In this document: piece after piece, positions 31,421 to 44,029 of the stretch
Numbering within the stretch: the stretch's first letter is position 1
Layout: every line of letters starts with the position of its first letter
Source of the DNA: Euglena gracilis
Taxonomy: Eukaryota > Euglenida > Euglenophyceae > Euglenales
Assembly: GCA_039621445.1 (NCBI GenBank)
Contig: CP154955.1
Location: forward strand, 51,179,384-51,243,383
Reading direction: 5' to 3'
DNA: 64,000 bases
Made by a program: the position numbers and the translations under genes
Notes under the pieces: model-generated
What the model saw: the letters and a program-made list of their open reading frames with translations, nothing else
The model's database searches: none
Told to the model about the DNA's origin: nothing

Positions 31421-31846
31421 AAACCCCCCCAAATAATACCCCCCCCCAAAAAATCCCCCCCCCCCCCAAATAATCCCCCCCCCCCCCCTTGGGGTCCGAC
31501 TTCGGCCGCCGAAATAATACCCCCCCCCCTGTTCCGGGCCGAAGGTCCGGATTTTTGACCTGAAAATGTCGGTAAAAATCACAATTTCTGACAACAAATT
31601 ATGAAAAAAATGGATTTTTCTGGCTCATCTGACCTCCAAAAAAATGATAAATTTCAGAAGAAAGTGCAAAAAATGACCCCAAAGGGCGGTTTTGGGTGCT
31701 ATTTTGGGTTTTACGGGACTTCGAAAAATTTCGAAAATTTTGGAAAAAATAATACCCCCCCCCCCAAATAATACCCCCCCCCCCCTCGGGCCGGGACTTC
31801 GGGGGAAAAAATAATACCCCGGGGGGTATTATTTGGGGGGGGGTTT
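31421..31846 (+). mobile_element. Double-hairpin element, word AAATAATA
   Basis: Starts AAACCCCCCC-AAATAATACC and ends with the inverse GGTATTATTTGGGGGGGGG-TTT. The word AAATAATA beside a C- or G-run occurs six times, twice with GACTTCGGC(CGCC). The interior (31560-31740) matches 47220-47440 inverted, so both are copies of one element. Confidence 0.8.
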
Positions 31847-32082
31847 ACTTTTTGAGCAAATTACCAGAAAATTTTCTTTGGGCAATTCAAAGAACAGGAT
31901 TAAGGTCAGACAGGATCTTGGGCTCTGGTTAGGCCTAAGGTTAAGCCCAACTCGAACTGTATTCCATCAACCTACATTGAGTAATTCAGAAAAACATTAC
32001 CTCCAATGTTGATGAGTCCTGGATACCTGTTGCACACGATCGTGCCTCTCTTTCTCTCCCTTAAACACACACACACACACAC

Positions 32083-32238
32083 CATCAAAAAATCTCGAGT
32101 TCTCTTCAACAGCAATCAATGGGGAGGCGGGCAGACTCTCCCAACCACGGTGCCGTTCGGCCTCCGTTTCAAGCAACACCGGCAACACCGGCAACAGCAC
32201 TTCGGAGCAGATTTGAAACAGCAACGTTTGCGGGACAA
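32083..32238 (-). CDS. Candidate exon, phase 1-1, 51 codons
   Basis: Acceptor GCCATTTTTTACGCCACAAG, donor GATG|GTGTGTG in a (GT)n run. Peptide has a hydrophobic first half (LLFQICSEVLLPVLPVLL) and an acidic second half (ETEAERHRGW, IAVEENSRFF). Length 156 keeps phase 1-1. The hydrophobic half could be a second membrane segment. Found first as an open frame of this composition; phase fit then followed. Confidence 0.5.
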
Positions 32239-32519
32239 CTTGTGGCGTAAAAAATGGCAAACTCGACGCACTGTTCCCGCCCCCTCTGAGTGCTGAGACC
32301 CAAACAGAAACAAAGAGAAAAGAGGAATGCGGCTTTGGGAGGGGTCGTGGGTTTAAAGGAAACAGGGAAGACAGAGGGGTGGACTGCAGGAGAGGGGGCA
32401 CCACAGAAGGTAATGGGATTGGGGAAGACGGATGCCAAAATACTCTCAAGAAGCAACATAGCAAATAATTAAAAATATGACCAGGCTTGGTGTCCACTGG
32501 CCAAAAACTGGTTTTGATT

Positions 32520-32984
32520 CATTCAACCTAAATATTGCCCATGCTATTGTTGCTCTTTTTGGTGCCTTCCTGCCAATCGTAGATGGTGCAAAGATCCAAA
32601 ATAAGACCAACAATTACACCTGATTTTTTTATGTGCAAACACAACGTTCACAAAAAAAAACAAAAAGCGGTGACATTCTGTGCTTATGTCGGAGCAGCAG
32701 TTGGAGACCGCATTTTTACACATTCGAACAACGAACAAATTACAGCTCCAAATGCTGAATGGGCTATAGGTCATCTTTTGGCCCCGCAACATGCACTCTT
32801 TGGGAACAAATGCTGCTAACTTGCAGAAATATTCCATGCATTTTTTGATGAAGGAACGGCACTACTCGTGGCTATTGGTGCAAAAAAAAAACGAAACTTA
32901 TACGATGATTTGTGCCCATTCGAGATTGTTTGCGACACGAATCAGAGGGAACCGCCGTTCAAAGCACGACAGAAAAAAAATTAA
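32520..32984 (+). pseudogene. Decayed coding segment, family unknown
   Basis: Three consecutive pieces in different frames look coding: IAHAIVALFGAFLPIVDGAK (32535 on), VTFCAYVGAAVGDRIFTHSN and APNAEWAIGHLLAPQHALFG (to 32819), and IFHAFFDEGTALLVAIGAKK then LYDDLCPFEIVCDTNQREPP (32823-32984). Frame changes coincide with poly-T or poly-A runs. It lies in an intron of the inferred host gene and is on the opposite strand, so a transposase or captured gene remnant is plausible. I cannot assign it. Confidence 0.4.
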
Positions 32985-33018
32985 AAACCTTGCAAAAGGA
33001 GAGAAAAAAGGAACACAC

Positions 33019-33887
33019 CAGGGTTAATTTTAAGGACCCCAGGGGGGTCCTGCGGGCCAGCTGGAAAAAATTTGCTGACTGGAAGAGGCCCAGGGGCAGC
33101 CGGCGGGGAGCTGGACCCGGTGCGCACCCAACAGGGGTTGTTTTTAAGACTGGGGTGCCCCCGGGACCCCTGGGGGGGGGGTCCCAGGGGACCCACAAAA
33201 AAATGGTCGAAAATTGGGAAAAGTGCTCAAAATAGCACCTTTTAAAAAATTTTCGGCGCCAAAGGAGCCGAAAAGTATATCCCACCCCCCTCCGGGGGGG
33301 ACCCCCCCGGGGGGGGGCTTGGCCGGACCCACCCACCCTACCCTACCCCCCCCCTGGGGTCCACGACTAAAAAAAACCCCTGGTACCGAAAAAATGCCCC
33401 AAAAAACCCAAATCCAGCTGGGTTGGCATTTCTTCAGCCAAAATCGGGGGTGAAAGCCCAAACACCACCCCAAAATGCCGCGTTTGGCCATTTTTTGACC
33501 CCTTTTTCCAAACATTTCGGTGTTTTGCGCCGAAATTTTTTTGGTCCAGGCTGGCTTTGCTGGGTTGGCCCGAACTTTATTTCAGAGGACCCCCCCTTAG
33601 TTGTACTAAGGCTTCTTGTCTGTTTTGTGGCCGGCGCTAACTTCGCTTCTGGCCCAGTTTGCTGTGCGGTGAGTGGCCAGGGACCCCTGTCTACACCAGT
33701 ACTCTTTTGTTGCTCCCCCTGGCCGGGTGAGTAACTCTGGTGTAATTCCAGCTAGACCCCATAGACTGTAGCTGCAAACCCCCCGGGGGGTTTGCAGCCT
33801 GGCTGGGAGGTGCTGGCTGGAAAAAAAAGTGCTGGCTGGCTGGACCCCCCTTGGGAATAGGGTCCCTCTGGCTTCAGGAAACCACTG
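33019..33887. mobile_element. Composite CTTAAG-family MITE
   Basis: Starts CAGGGTTAATTTTAAGGACC and ends GGCTTCAGGAAACCACTG. Flanks GAACACAC and GAACAGAT agree at 6 of 8. Interior has the CAAATCCAGCTGGGTTGGCA block (33405) and a 140-base non-family insert near 33600-33750. Confidence 0.6.
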
Positions 33888-34096
33888 GAACAGATGCTAG
33901 AGGGTTCAGAAGAGTGGGTTTCGCGGGAGGCTTAAAGGGAGGCCGGGGGTGGGACACCACCGCCCAAGAGGCCCGCTGTGTGGGGGAGGCGACCCGCACC
34001 GGTTGCTGGGAGCGCACCACTGCTGGCACCTGGCGTCCTCACATGTGTCACGCGTGTCGCATGTGACAGCGTCAACGTGACGCACTGCGTTGTCGT

Positions 34097-34362
34097 CAGG
34101 GCGGTCCTGGAGCCGCCTGGTTTTTTTCCCCTGTCCCAACACACTCAATGAGAATCCACAACAAAAATGGCTGAAAAAAATGGCATATTTTGGCAAACCA
34201 CGTCGACTTTGGGGGGGGGGGACAAATTCTGGAATCTGTGGGCCATCGCCCAAAACTTCAAAAAAGCAGCTTTCAAATTTTCAATTTTCGAGGCGGTTCG
34301 ACTCCTGGACCGGCCGTTGGCTGGCCCTTGGGACTACGGGCGGGCCTCAAAGGGCGGTCCTT
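34097..34362 (+). repeat. GGGCGGTCC family, copy 3
   Basis: Bounded by AGGGCGGTCCT on both sides. Contains CTGTCCCAACACACTCAATG, a GTCGACTTT block and GCGGTTCGACTCC, which matches the pol III B-box consensus GGTTCGANTCC. Confidence 0.75.
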
Positions 34363-34364
34363 GA

Positions 34365-34512
34365 TGAGAAATATGTATATATGTATATATGCACACACAT
34401 ATAAATGTATATATGTATATATGTATATATGTATATATGTATATATGTATATATATGTATATATGTATATATGTATATATGTATATATATGTATATACAC
34501 ACACACACATAC
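34365..34512. repeat. (TATATG)n microsatellite
   Basis: TATATG/TATATA units ending in ACACACACA. Confidence 0.97.
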
Positions 34513-34587
34513 CGTCCCTTGTGGCTGTCGTTGCCACCCCTGGCCTGACAAGCCAGCCGGCTCGTTTGCATCATTCTCCTGTGACAC

Positions 34588-34689
34588 CCCCGCAGCAGTG
34601 GTGCCGTCGGGCGGTCCAGTTGAGCCGCCGGGCAGAGGCGAGGCGCAGGGGGGCCGGGGCCTCCGGCACGGCGTCGGGGACGGCCGAGG
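34588..34689 (-). CDS. Candidate exon, phase 1-1, 33 codons
   Basis: Acceptor CCATTTCTTTCGGCCGCAG, donor GGGG|GTGTCAC. Peptide begins [20 protein letters not shown] and ends HHCCG. After a C6 run the frame [20 protein letters not shown] also looks coding and would run to a GTATGT donor, so a one-base error in that run may hide a longer exon. Confidence 0.45.
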
Positions 34690-35199
34690 CTGCGGCCGAA
34701 AGAAATGGTGCGAAATAGCGGAGACACATGGCAGCTGTTTGAGCAAATGAAAGAAATGCTAAAAAATGAAATCCAAAAAAGTGCGTCCCCCCAAAAATCC
34801 AATTTTCACTGAACCGCTATCGGGTGGTGCCCAAATAAGTGTCCTGTCCCTGAGGGTGAGAAACTACGGTCCATGATATGAAAACTCTGTGCATTAAAAT
34901 AAAATGGGGACAGATTACTGGGACAGCGGAGTTACAGCACGAACGAAAACACCATACACAAATTTTACGATAATTTATTAACAAGAAAAAAATTTGATAA
35001 ATTTGGATTTTGGAGAATTTAATTTTGATAAATTTTTATTTTGAATTTTTCATTTGGAAAAAGTTTAATTTTGGCCAATTTTTTTTGAGAAAATGTGGAA
35101 ATGAATACCCATTTTCTATTGGGCAGATTCTTAGGTTTTCCTTCCCTTTTGTATAAAATGAATTCTCATTCTGTTCCACGTGCCGTTTTGAATGAGGTT

Positions 35200-36184
35200 G
35201 AGTCTGTCAAACAGAAACCACATGTGTGGACGGACGCCTACACTCTGTAAAGACACCCTCTCAAGACAATGGCTGATTGGGCTCGCCACCATGGTATTTG
35301 TGGCGCCATTGATCAACATTTGCAAAATGATTTTAAAGCAGTCAACTTGCCGTGGGCCAAATAGATCGTTGGCTTAAATATTGGAAGAAGAATGGAATTT
35401 ACTACGACCATGAGGAGCGTGGCAGGAAACACATTTTGAGTGGCAACGAGGTTATAGAAATGCAAGATGCAGCAAAAAAGTGGCGTGCCGCTCCTGTTTC
35501 AGAAAGCCTTCCTCTGGAACTGGTATCTTTTCATTTCTCGTTTTAATTCACGTTTGCTTTTGAGGTTTGCAGTTGCTGCCATTGCAAGGGGTGTCGTCGC
35601 CCGGACCAGGCCAGCAACCCTGGCCAAGAACGGTGGTTCCTTCAAAATGGGTCTCAGTTGGGCCCGCTACCATTTGTCAAAAGAGGATTGGCGTCCTTTG
35701 GCTGCAATATCCGACAGAACGGTTCCCACTGATCAGGGGTTTTCCACCTTTTGGCTGATGTGCATGAGCGAAATCTCCACATTTTGTGGATGAGCGGTTT
35801 GCAGATGTTGGCATCAGATTCGTTCAGATAACCAAAAGCATGACGCATGTTTTCCTACCAGCCGATCAGTATGTCACAACGAACCTTCGGCAGCGAGCTT
35901 TGGTGGCGTGGGATGCGTGGGTGGAGTCATCTTTTGCGAGTAATGTGAATGACAGTGTTTCTCACCTTCCCACTGCGCACACGCGTGAATATGCTCTGAT
36001 TGTTCAACGCGATGACAGGTTTCAAATTTTTACAAAACGTTTCTTTGGCGTCATTTCCAACCTCATCCCCCAGTCCATCGTTTTTGCGTATCAAATGCTT
36101 ATCAAATTTCTTATTTTTTTTTTAAAAAAAAGGAAAAAAAATCGTTCCAGACCGTTGCCCACCCCCACCAAAAAAATAGCCTGA
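35200..36184 (+). pseudogene. Decayed DDE-type transposase (pogo/Tigger-like guess)
   Basis: Several frames in succession give transposase-like text: a basic helical start (DRWLKYWKKNGIYYDHEERG), ARGVVARTRPATLAKNGGSF then WARYHLSKEDWR (as in the P-LL-ENGG----WA---L--M-W entry of pogo/Tigger DDE_1 proteins), and near the end RFADVGIRFVQITKSMTHVF, LPADQYVTTNLRQRALVAWD. The TH-F-PAD-YV piece fits the C-terminal catalytic part of DDE_1 transposases (usually TH-fQPlD--vn--lK). At least four frame changes occur, and the central catalytic Asp region is not visible. Family assignment is tentative. Confidence 0.45.
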
Positions 36185-36189
36185 CACTA

Positions 36190-36345
36190 ATGATCGACGT
36201 CCTTCGCTCGGCCTTGGCCCCACAGCCACTTACCCCATGTGAATGTGGCATGCTTACCCCTCGTAAGTGTCCCCGTTGCAACGATTTTGTTTGCGACGGT
36301 TGTTTTGATGACCACTCTGACGGTGTTTGCCCTCAGCGACAATGA
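36190..36345 (+). CDS. 51-residue Cys-rich ORF after the transposase
   Basis: ATG at 36190, TGA at 36343-36345. The protein has CECG, then CPRC, VCDGCFDDH and GVCP, that is C-X-C-X8-C-X2-C-X4-C-X2-C-X3-H-X4-C: a compact zinc-binding module. It starts 6 bases after the stop of the transposase-like frame, so it is probably that protein's C-terminal zinc finger cut off by a frame change, rather than an independent gene. Confidence 0.5.
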   Translation: MIDVLRSALAPQPLTPCECGMLTPRKCPRCNDFVCDGCFDDHSDGVCPQRQ

Positions 36346-36534
36346 GGAGTGGAAAGAGAAAGCTTACATCTTGCTTGCAAATTCCCTCACCAGTGAGTGC
36401 TCCCCTGCAAAGCCGTTGGAAACCGACAGGGGAAAAATGAAAAAAAAAATTGATAAAATCTGGGCACTTCATCAAAATTTTTTTTTGTACTGTATATATA
36501 TGTATATATGTATATATGCATACATACAGGTTTA

Positions 36535-36926
36535 TGGCAGCCCCCCACTATAGGTCCCCCAAGGGGCCCTATAGTTGGGAGGGGAGTCAAAATAATATTT
36601 TTTTGTGTTAATGATGGAACAGGGTTGGTTAGGTGCGCGACTTAGGGTTAGGGTTAGGCCTAACTTATAGACGGGTGTTCGGTGTACAAGTTAGGCCTAA
36701 CTCTAACCCTAACTTGAGCACCTAACCATGGTTTGATATAAGGACAGTTGGGGGGGTCCGGACCCCCCCCCTGCGGGCCAGCAGGGGGGGTGGGGGGACA
36801 CCCCCCACCTAAACCATATGCCCTCCTTATATCAAACGCTGCACCTAACCCTATTCCATCATTAACACAAAATTTTTTTGTCGCCCCCCCCCTCCCAACT
36901 ATAGGACCCCCCCTGGGGGGGAGCCT
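36535..36926. mobile_element. Double-hairpin element, word AACTATAGG
   Basis: Starts TGGCAGCCCCCCACTATAGG; the word pairs as CTATAGG...CCTATAG at both ends around C/G runs. The interior has TTAGGGTTAGGG and GTTAATGATGGAA, shared with 38700. A CATGG-ended MITE is inserted in it (36727-36841). Flanked by TATATG-type repeats on both sides. Confidence 0.75.
36727..36841. mobile_element. 115-base hAT-like MITE nested in a hairpin element
   Basis: Ends CATGGTTTGATATAAGGA and TCCTTATATCAAACGCTG; exact duplication CACCTAAC at 36719-36726 and 36842-36849. It is an internally deleted relative of 14110-14515. Confidence 0.88.
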
Positions 36927-37411
36927 ATTATATATATAGATATATATATATGTATATATATATATGTATATATATATATTTATATATATATATATACCTG
37001 TATATACATATATATACCTGTATATATACATATATATACCTGTATATATTCATATCTGTATATATTCATATCTGTATATATAGAAAAAACATAGATATAT
37101 ACATATAACAGATAAATATATAATAAATTTATAATATATTATATCATATATAATATAATTTATAATATATAACATAATATATAATATATAACATATATAT
37201 AATATATATATAATGCACATAATATACAATATATAATATATAATGTATAATAAACATATGAAATATTCATATATTTTTCTCTATGTATAGAAAGGGAAAA
37301 AATTGATGAAATTTGGGCATTTTATCAAAATTTCTGTTTATCATATTTTTTTTGTGCTGCATATATACGTATATACATGTATATATGTATATATATGTAG
37401 ATATACGTGTC

Positions 37412-37442
<31 letters not shown>

Positions 37443-37516
37443 TGGCCGATACGTATATATATATGTATATATATGAAAATACATGTATATATGTATATAT
37501 GTACATGTACGTGTGT
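36927..37516. repeat. AT-rich satellite-like tract
   Basis: TATATA, TATACCTG, ATAATATAT and TATATG motifs, with a short GC patch near 37300. Confidence 0.9.
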
Positions 37517-37740
37517 GCATACATACATACATACATACATACATACATACATACATACATACATACATACATACATACATACATACATACATACATACAT
37601 ACATACATACATACATACATACATACATACATACATACATACATACATACATACATACATACATACATACATACATACATACATACATACATACATCCAT
37701 GCATGCATGCATGCATGCATGCATGCATGCATGCATACAT
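37517..37740. repeat. (ATAC)n then (ATGC)n microsatellite
   Basis: About 45 ATAC units followed by about 10 ATGC units. Confidence 0.98.
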
Positions 37741-37764
37741 ACATAGATACATACTACATACATA

Positions 37765-38902
<1,138 letters not shown>

Positions 38903-38971
38903 TATATATGTATATTATGTATATGTGTGTATATAGGTATATACATGTATATATATGTATATATGTATGTA

Positions 38972-39493
38972 TGGCAAGACTACCTCACTGCCCCCCCCCC
39001 CCCCCGGGGGTCCCAGTAGTTGTACCTACCGGGGACTTCGGCCGCCCAGATGAAACTACTGGGCCCCCTCCATATTTTCCCAGGGAATTCCGGGCCCCGG
39101 CGAAAAAATTTTTTTTTGAAGGCGGAGTGGGTTCGGGGTTGATTTCGGGATTAAGGTTAGGGTTAGGGTTAGGGGGTTAGGGTTAGGATTGGGGTTAGGG
39201 TGGGTTCGGGGAAATCAGGCAGTTGGATCGGATTTCGGCCGAATTTCAGCCAAATTTCCGAGACACTTTTAATGATGAATTTCGACCCGATTTCGGCCCA
39301 ACCTTTTCCCCAAATCGTAAACCCAACCCTATTCCTTGTTTTAACCCCACCCCGATCCCGTAACCAGCGGAAATACAGCGCGTCGGGGCGCGAAAACCAA
39401 AATTTGGAGTTGGTGAAAGAAGTGGGACCCCCGTCCCCAGGTTAAACTACTGGGACCCCAGCGGGGGGGGGGGGCAGTGAGTTAGTCTTGCCA
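38972..39493. mobile_element. Double-hairpin element, word AACTACTGGG
   Basis: Ends TGGCAAGACTACCTCACTGC and its inverse GCAGTGAGTTAGTCTTGCCA. Internal hairpin boxes carry CCCAGTAGTT, AAACTACTGGG, AAACTACTGGG. The interior has TTAGGGTTAGGGTTAGGG. Flanks are (TATATG)n and (TA)n. Confidence 0.82.
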
Positions 39494-39494
39494 A

Positions 39495-39546
<52 letters not shown>

Positions 39547-39569
39547 CATACATAAACACACACATATAT

Positions 39570-39766
39570 AAACCCCCCTCCCAAATAACCCCCCCCCCCA
39601 AATAACATCCCCCCCCCTCGGGGCCGATTTCGAGCGCCCAAATAACCCCCCCTGTTTTCCTTTGGTTTTCCATATAAAAATACCCCCCCCCAATAACACA
39701 CACCCCCTTGGGGCCCCAGTTCGGGTGCACAAATAACACACAGGGGGGGTGTTATTTGGGGGGGTT
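39570..39766. mobile_element. Double-hairpin element, word AAATAAC
   Basis: Starts AAACCCCCCTCCCAAATAAC, ends GTTATTTGGGGGGGTT; the word recurs four more times inside. Flanked by TA-rich microsatellite on both sides. Confidence 0.75.
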
Positions 39767-39839
39767 ATATATATGTGTATATATATATATATATATTATA
39801 TATACACACATAACACACACACACATATATATATATATA

Positions 39840-40300
<461 letters not shown>

Positions 40301-40310
40301 CTATATACGG

Positions 40311-40801
40311 GGTCCAAATAAAGACTTCAGGGAGGGTCCGGGTAGTATACCCCGCGTCCGGCCTTGCCCCCGTTTCGGTCCCGCGGGGCCCCGAAACCGT
40401 GCCGGATCCGGGCCCAATCGGTCGGATCCGGGGAGATTCGGCACTTAATTTGAGGAATAGGGTTGGGGTTAGGATTGGCACGCCGAAAATGGGCACTTTT
40501 TAGGGACAGAGTTAGGCCAGAGGTTAGGTTCCGTTGTCGGAAAGATTTTTGGGTCGCTGTCTTGTCGCAATTTTACCGAAAATCAACCCCGATTCGGTCG
40601 GAAACCGTCGGAAATGCAGCCAAACCCCGCCCTAAATTCCTGGAAGTGATCACCCGAAGGGAGTCCGGTCGCGCACCTAACCCTATTCCAAAAAAATAAC
40701 CCCGAATTCCCCCACGGGCCGGACGCGAGGTATGCTACCCGGACACCCCCCTGGAGTCTTTACTTGGACCCCCCGGGGGGGCAAGTAAAGTCTAGTTGCC
40801 A
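40311..40801. mobile_element. Double-hairpin element, word AAGTAAAG
   Basis: Left GGGGTCCAAATAAAGACTTC; right GGAGTCTTTACTTGGACC, a CCCCCCGGGGGGG turn, and CAAGTAAAGTCTAGTTGCCA. The right end is a complete hairpin, the left is partial. Confidence 0.65.
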
Positions 40802-40925
40802 TATATATACATAAATACATATATATACATACATATACATATATATACATACATATACATATATATACATATACACATATATACATATATACATATATAC
40901 ATACATATACACACACACACACATA
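40802..40925. repeat. (ATATAC)n microsatellite
   Basis: ATATAC/ATACAT units ending in CACACACACA. Confidence 0.96.
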
Positions 40926-41439
40926 TATTGGCCTTGTTGTGGACTTGCAAAAACGACAAATTTGCTCATGGGGGCAAAGGAGACAAATTCTTGGGGTAAT
41001 GACAAACTCACACAGCCTGGGTGTCAGGTATTCTGAAAATCAATTTCTTGGCAAGCGCAGTCTAGCCCAACTTTGGCCCATTTTAGCAGGTTCAAAAAAA
41101 TCCGTTACTGCTTCAGGAGGCAGGGCAGGAATTGATAATACATCGATGGGGAGTCCCAGGGCGCCGTTTAGCGAACCCTCCCCGGGGGTCCAGATCAGAG
41201 GCCATCGTCCACCAAATATCTGGGCCATCCATCAATGCACCCATGCCATCTGCGTGATGGATTTATCGTGATGCAAAAATTGCTGCGCGTTGAAAAGGAT
41301 TCTCTGGAATTCTAAGCCAGGTATCCTGGGCCACCCGGGGGGGGGGGGGGGCTAAGAGCTGACAATTCCATTTTGACTCACACAGCTCATTCTCCAGAGA
41401 CGGTCCCAAAAATCTCCACATTCACGTGGGTATCCACAC

Positions 41440-41538
41440 CTTCAGACTCATTGGCGGCTTCAGTCTGGACGCCAGCACTGGCTTCGGATAGTGTGGTGGC
41501 TACAGCTGAGGCGGTGCCATTGTCCCAATCCAGGGCCT
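41440..41538 (-). CDS. Exon, phase 1-1, 32 codons, acidic Ser/Thr/Ala-rich
   Basis: Acceptor CCTCTCCACTTTCCCAG, donor GAAG|GTGTGGATA. Peptide ALDWDNGTASAVATTLSEAS then AGVQTEAANESE, with one N-glycosylation sequon (NGT). If the donor is skipped the frame stays open to a TGA at 41389-41387. Same length (99) as the exon at 45242. It is one of the clearest members of the series: composition, acceptor, donor and phase all agree. Confidence 0.62.
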
Positions 41539-41645
41539 CTGGGAAAGTGGAGAGGGAACAGAACGAGATCCTTTCATCTTTCCTTCCAATGTGCCAAATA
41601 CGCCAAACATACATCAGAACACATTGAACATTGAAGTAATCTGAC

Positions 41646-41735
41646 CAGGGGTTTTCTTACAGACCCCCAGGGGGGTTCCGCGGGCTGGCTGGAAAAAGGG
41701 CTGGCTTGCCCCCCCCCCCCCCGTGTGTGTGTGTG

Positions 41736-41774
<39 letters not shown>

Positions 41775-42140
41775 TGTGTGTGTGTGTGTGCGTGCGTGTG
41801 TGTGTGGGGGGGGGGTCCAGGGGGCCCAGCTGACTGGAAGCTGGACCCGGCTGGAAAACCAAAAATGGGAAAAATGCCCAAAATACAGCCGAGTTGGCAT
41901 TTTTCAGCTAGACTTTGGTGCTGAAAAAACCCAAACCCACTCAAAAATGCCATTTTCAGCCATCTTTGGCTCTGTTTTCCTGGGCGTTGTGCTGCAAAAT
42001 ATCTGGTTTCTTCGTCAGGCCGCTCCCAACTTTATTTCAGCGGATACCCGGCGGTGGGGGGGGGGGCTGGGGTTGCTGGCTAAAAAAAATGCTCGCTGGC
42101 TGGAACACCCTGGGGGTGGGGTCCTCCAGCTGAACCTGAA
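41646..42140. mobile_element. CTTAAG-family MITE with internal (TG)n
   Basis: Starts CAGGGGTTTTCTTACAGACC; interior has the family block AAATACAGCCGAGTTGGCAT and a TG run at 41721-41808 exactly where other copies have a C/G hairpin. The right end (near TCCAGCTGAACCTG) is degraded. Confidence 0.65.
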
Positions 42141-42433
42141 CCCGATCCGATCCAGAGGGAAAAATCAACAATGCAAACAGATCTGATGACATGCAAGTTT
42201 TTTGTGTTGCTCAAGAGAAAATGGTCATGGGGAGGGGTTGTTTGGGGGGAAATGGGTATTGCCCAGGAAAATTGGCGGAGGACAGGTGATGGTGCCAGTT
42301 ATTTGGAGGGTTTACAACTTTTGCATGTTGAAATTTGTTGGCTGGGAAACTGGGACTGATTGTAATCTGCGGTTTGTTGTGCCATCCCTGTGATAGCACT
42401 CAACGCACAACAAGATACACAAAAACAACCGGG

Positions 42434-43115
42434 CAGTCTTTAACTACCAAGCCCACTGGAGGGTTCAGTAGTTAAACGAGGAGGATTAGAATTAGGCCTG
42501 ATTTCGGCCTTTGTCTACACCCAACCCCAATACCTATTGGAACGACGCTTGTAACCCTAACCGGGGGGGATGCAAAATGGACCCTCAAAAAACGCGACGC
42601 AAAAAAAAACACAAAAAAACCACAAAAAACACCAAAAAAAAACACAAATTGCACATAAATCCTTTAGGAGCTCCCCCGGGATGTACACTTTCTGCAAAAA
42701 AAAATCGAGGGGATTTAGAATTTTTTCCAGCTCTAATTTTGCATAAAAACAAGAATTTTGTTGACAAAAAAAGCAAAAAAGTGATGACAAAATTTTGGTC
42801 TCGGGGAAAATCGGGCCAAAACAAGGTTTTGGCCCGATTTTTCATAGTCAAAATTTTTCCAGCAAAAATAACTAAAAATCGACAGGGAGAAAAAAAACAA
42901 AACCCGCAAATTCTGCCAAATCAAAAAACGAGGGAAAACCAGCAGAAAAACGATTTTGTGTCCCCCCCCCCCTGCCCTACCCAACTCCCAAAAACAACAG
43001 ATTCCACCTTAAAACTGCCGGTAATACCCTCATCAGCTTGCATTAAAAACAGTGGACCACCCCCCATTCAACCACCGGCTGCCCACCCCCTGGAGGGCTC
43101 AGTAGTTAAAAACTG
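42434..43115. mobile_element. Hairpin-ended element, word AACTACTGAG
   Basis: Ends CAGTCTTTAACTACCAAGCC and the inverse GGCTCAGTAGTTAAAAACTG. Left end forms a hairpin with GGTTCAGTAGTTAAAC at 42456-42477. Interior 42570-42810 matches 20869-21110. No target duplication seen. Confidence 0.7.
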
Positions 43116-43390
43116 TCACATAACCACACATTCCTAACACCCACATCACAGTTTGACAAATCAGATAGATACCAAATATCTCAAATCTCAGTCTGGCTGG
43201 AGAATACCACAACTCTTTTAATAAACTTGCATAGCTACTTCACATATGTTCATATTATGAGTGAACTGCACAAATGCATACTGCCCAACTAATGGATGTC
43301 AGCTCGTCCCAGCTTGGAAAATAAACGGAAAAAGCACCTCAGACAAGATTGATCATGAAAAGGAACCACATGAGGGGTGCCAATTCACAC

Positions 43391-43585
43391 CGGCTGCCTG
43401 TTGGCCCTCCCCCTCCAGCTGGGCCGACGACACTCCGTCGTCTCCCACAGCGCACACGGTTGAGGTGGGGGGAGGGAGGGAGCTGCCGGTCGGGTCGGGG
43501 AGGTCCACAGCCGGAACATCTGGCGCGATGACGCCCTCGAAGCTCGTAGGTGTGGGCTGCTCCTCAGCTGCCTCTAGGCAATCGT
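43391..43585 (-). CDS. Exon, phase 1-1, 64 codons, acidic Pro/Thr-rich
   Basis: Acceptor TTTGTTGCTCTCCCGCAG, donor GCCG|GTGTGAAT. Peptide DCLEAAEEQPTPTSFEGVIA, PDVPAVDLPDPTGSSLPPPT, STVCAVGDDGVSSAQLEGEG. Low complexity, net negative, two cysteines; it looks like an extracellular stalk. The frame has GC-rich third positions. Length 195 preserves phase. Intron on the left holds the 42434-43115 element, on the right the 43678-44029 element. Confidence 0.66.
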
Positions 43586-43677
43586 CTGCGGGAGAGCAAC
43601 AAACTAATGACGCCCCACCACGTCCCCATCACACCAAAAGTTTTCCAGTTGTGAGAATTTTGAGAAAAGCTGGGCAC

Positions 43678-44029
43678 ATAACCCCCCCCAAATAAGACCC
43701 GGGTCTTATTTTGGGGTCCGTTGCTGGAAACCTCCAAGGGTGGTCTTATTTCTTGGGGGGTCTTATTTTGGATTTTTTCTTGACCGGCCCCAAAAAAACC
43801 ATCATTTTCAAGTTCCCAAAAGCTTCGCGCCATGTGTAAATTAGTGTAAATTGACATGGTTTTTCATTCTTGTGTTTTTAAATTGGGTTTTTGGTATTTT
43901 TCAGGGAAAAATTTCACCCTCTTCAGCGCTTCGCGCCGTCTTACTTTTGTATTTTTGCTCGATCGGCCCAGGGGGGTCTTATTTTTTGGGGGTCTTATTT
44001 TGGGGGGGGGGTCTTATTTGGGGGTATTT
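43678..44029. mobile_element. Double-hairpin element, word AAATAAGA
   Basis: Starts ATAACCCCCCCCAAATAAGA; TCTTATTT next to a G-run recurs at 43700, 43742, 43758, 43976, 43992 and 44011, ending GGGGTATTT. Two small CTTCGCGCC hairpins inside. Confidence 0.75.

Noticed and set aside
34280-34320. tRNA gene suggested by GGTTCGACTCC
   Set aside because: The bases around the motif do not form a T arm, and no acceptor stem or anticodon arm can be drawn.
35523-35571. A 49-base GT-AG intron in the transposase remnant
   Set aside because: Removing it does not join the two coding frames; a simple frame change explains the data better.
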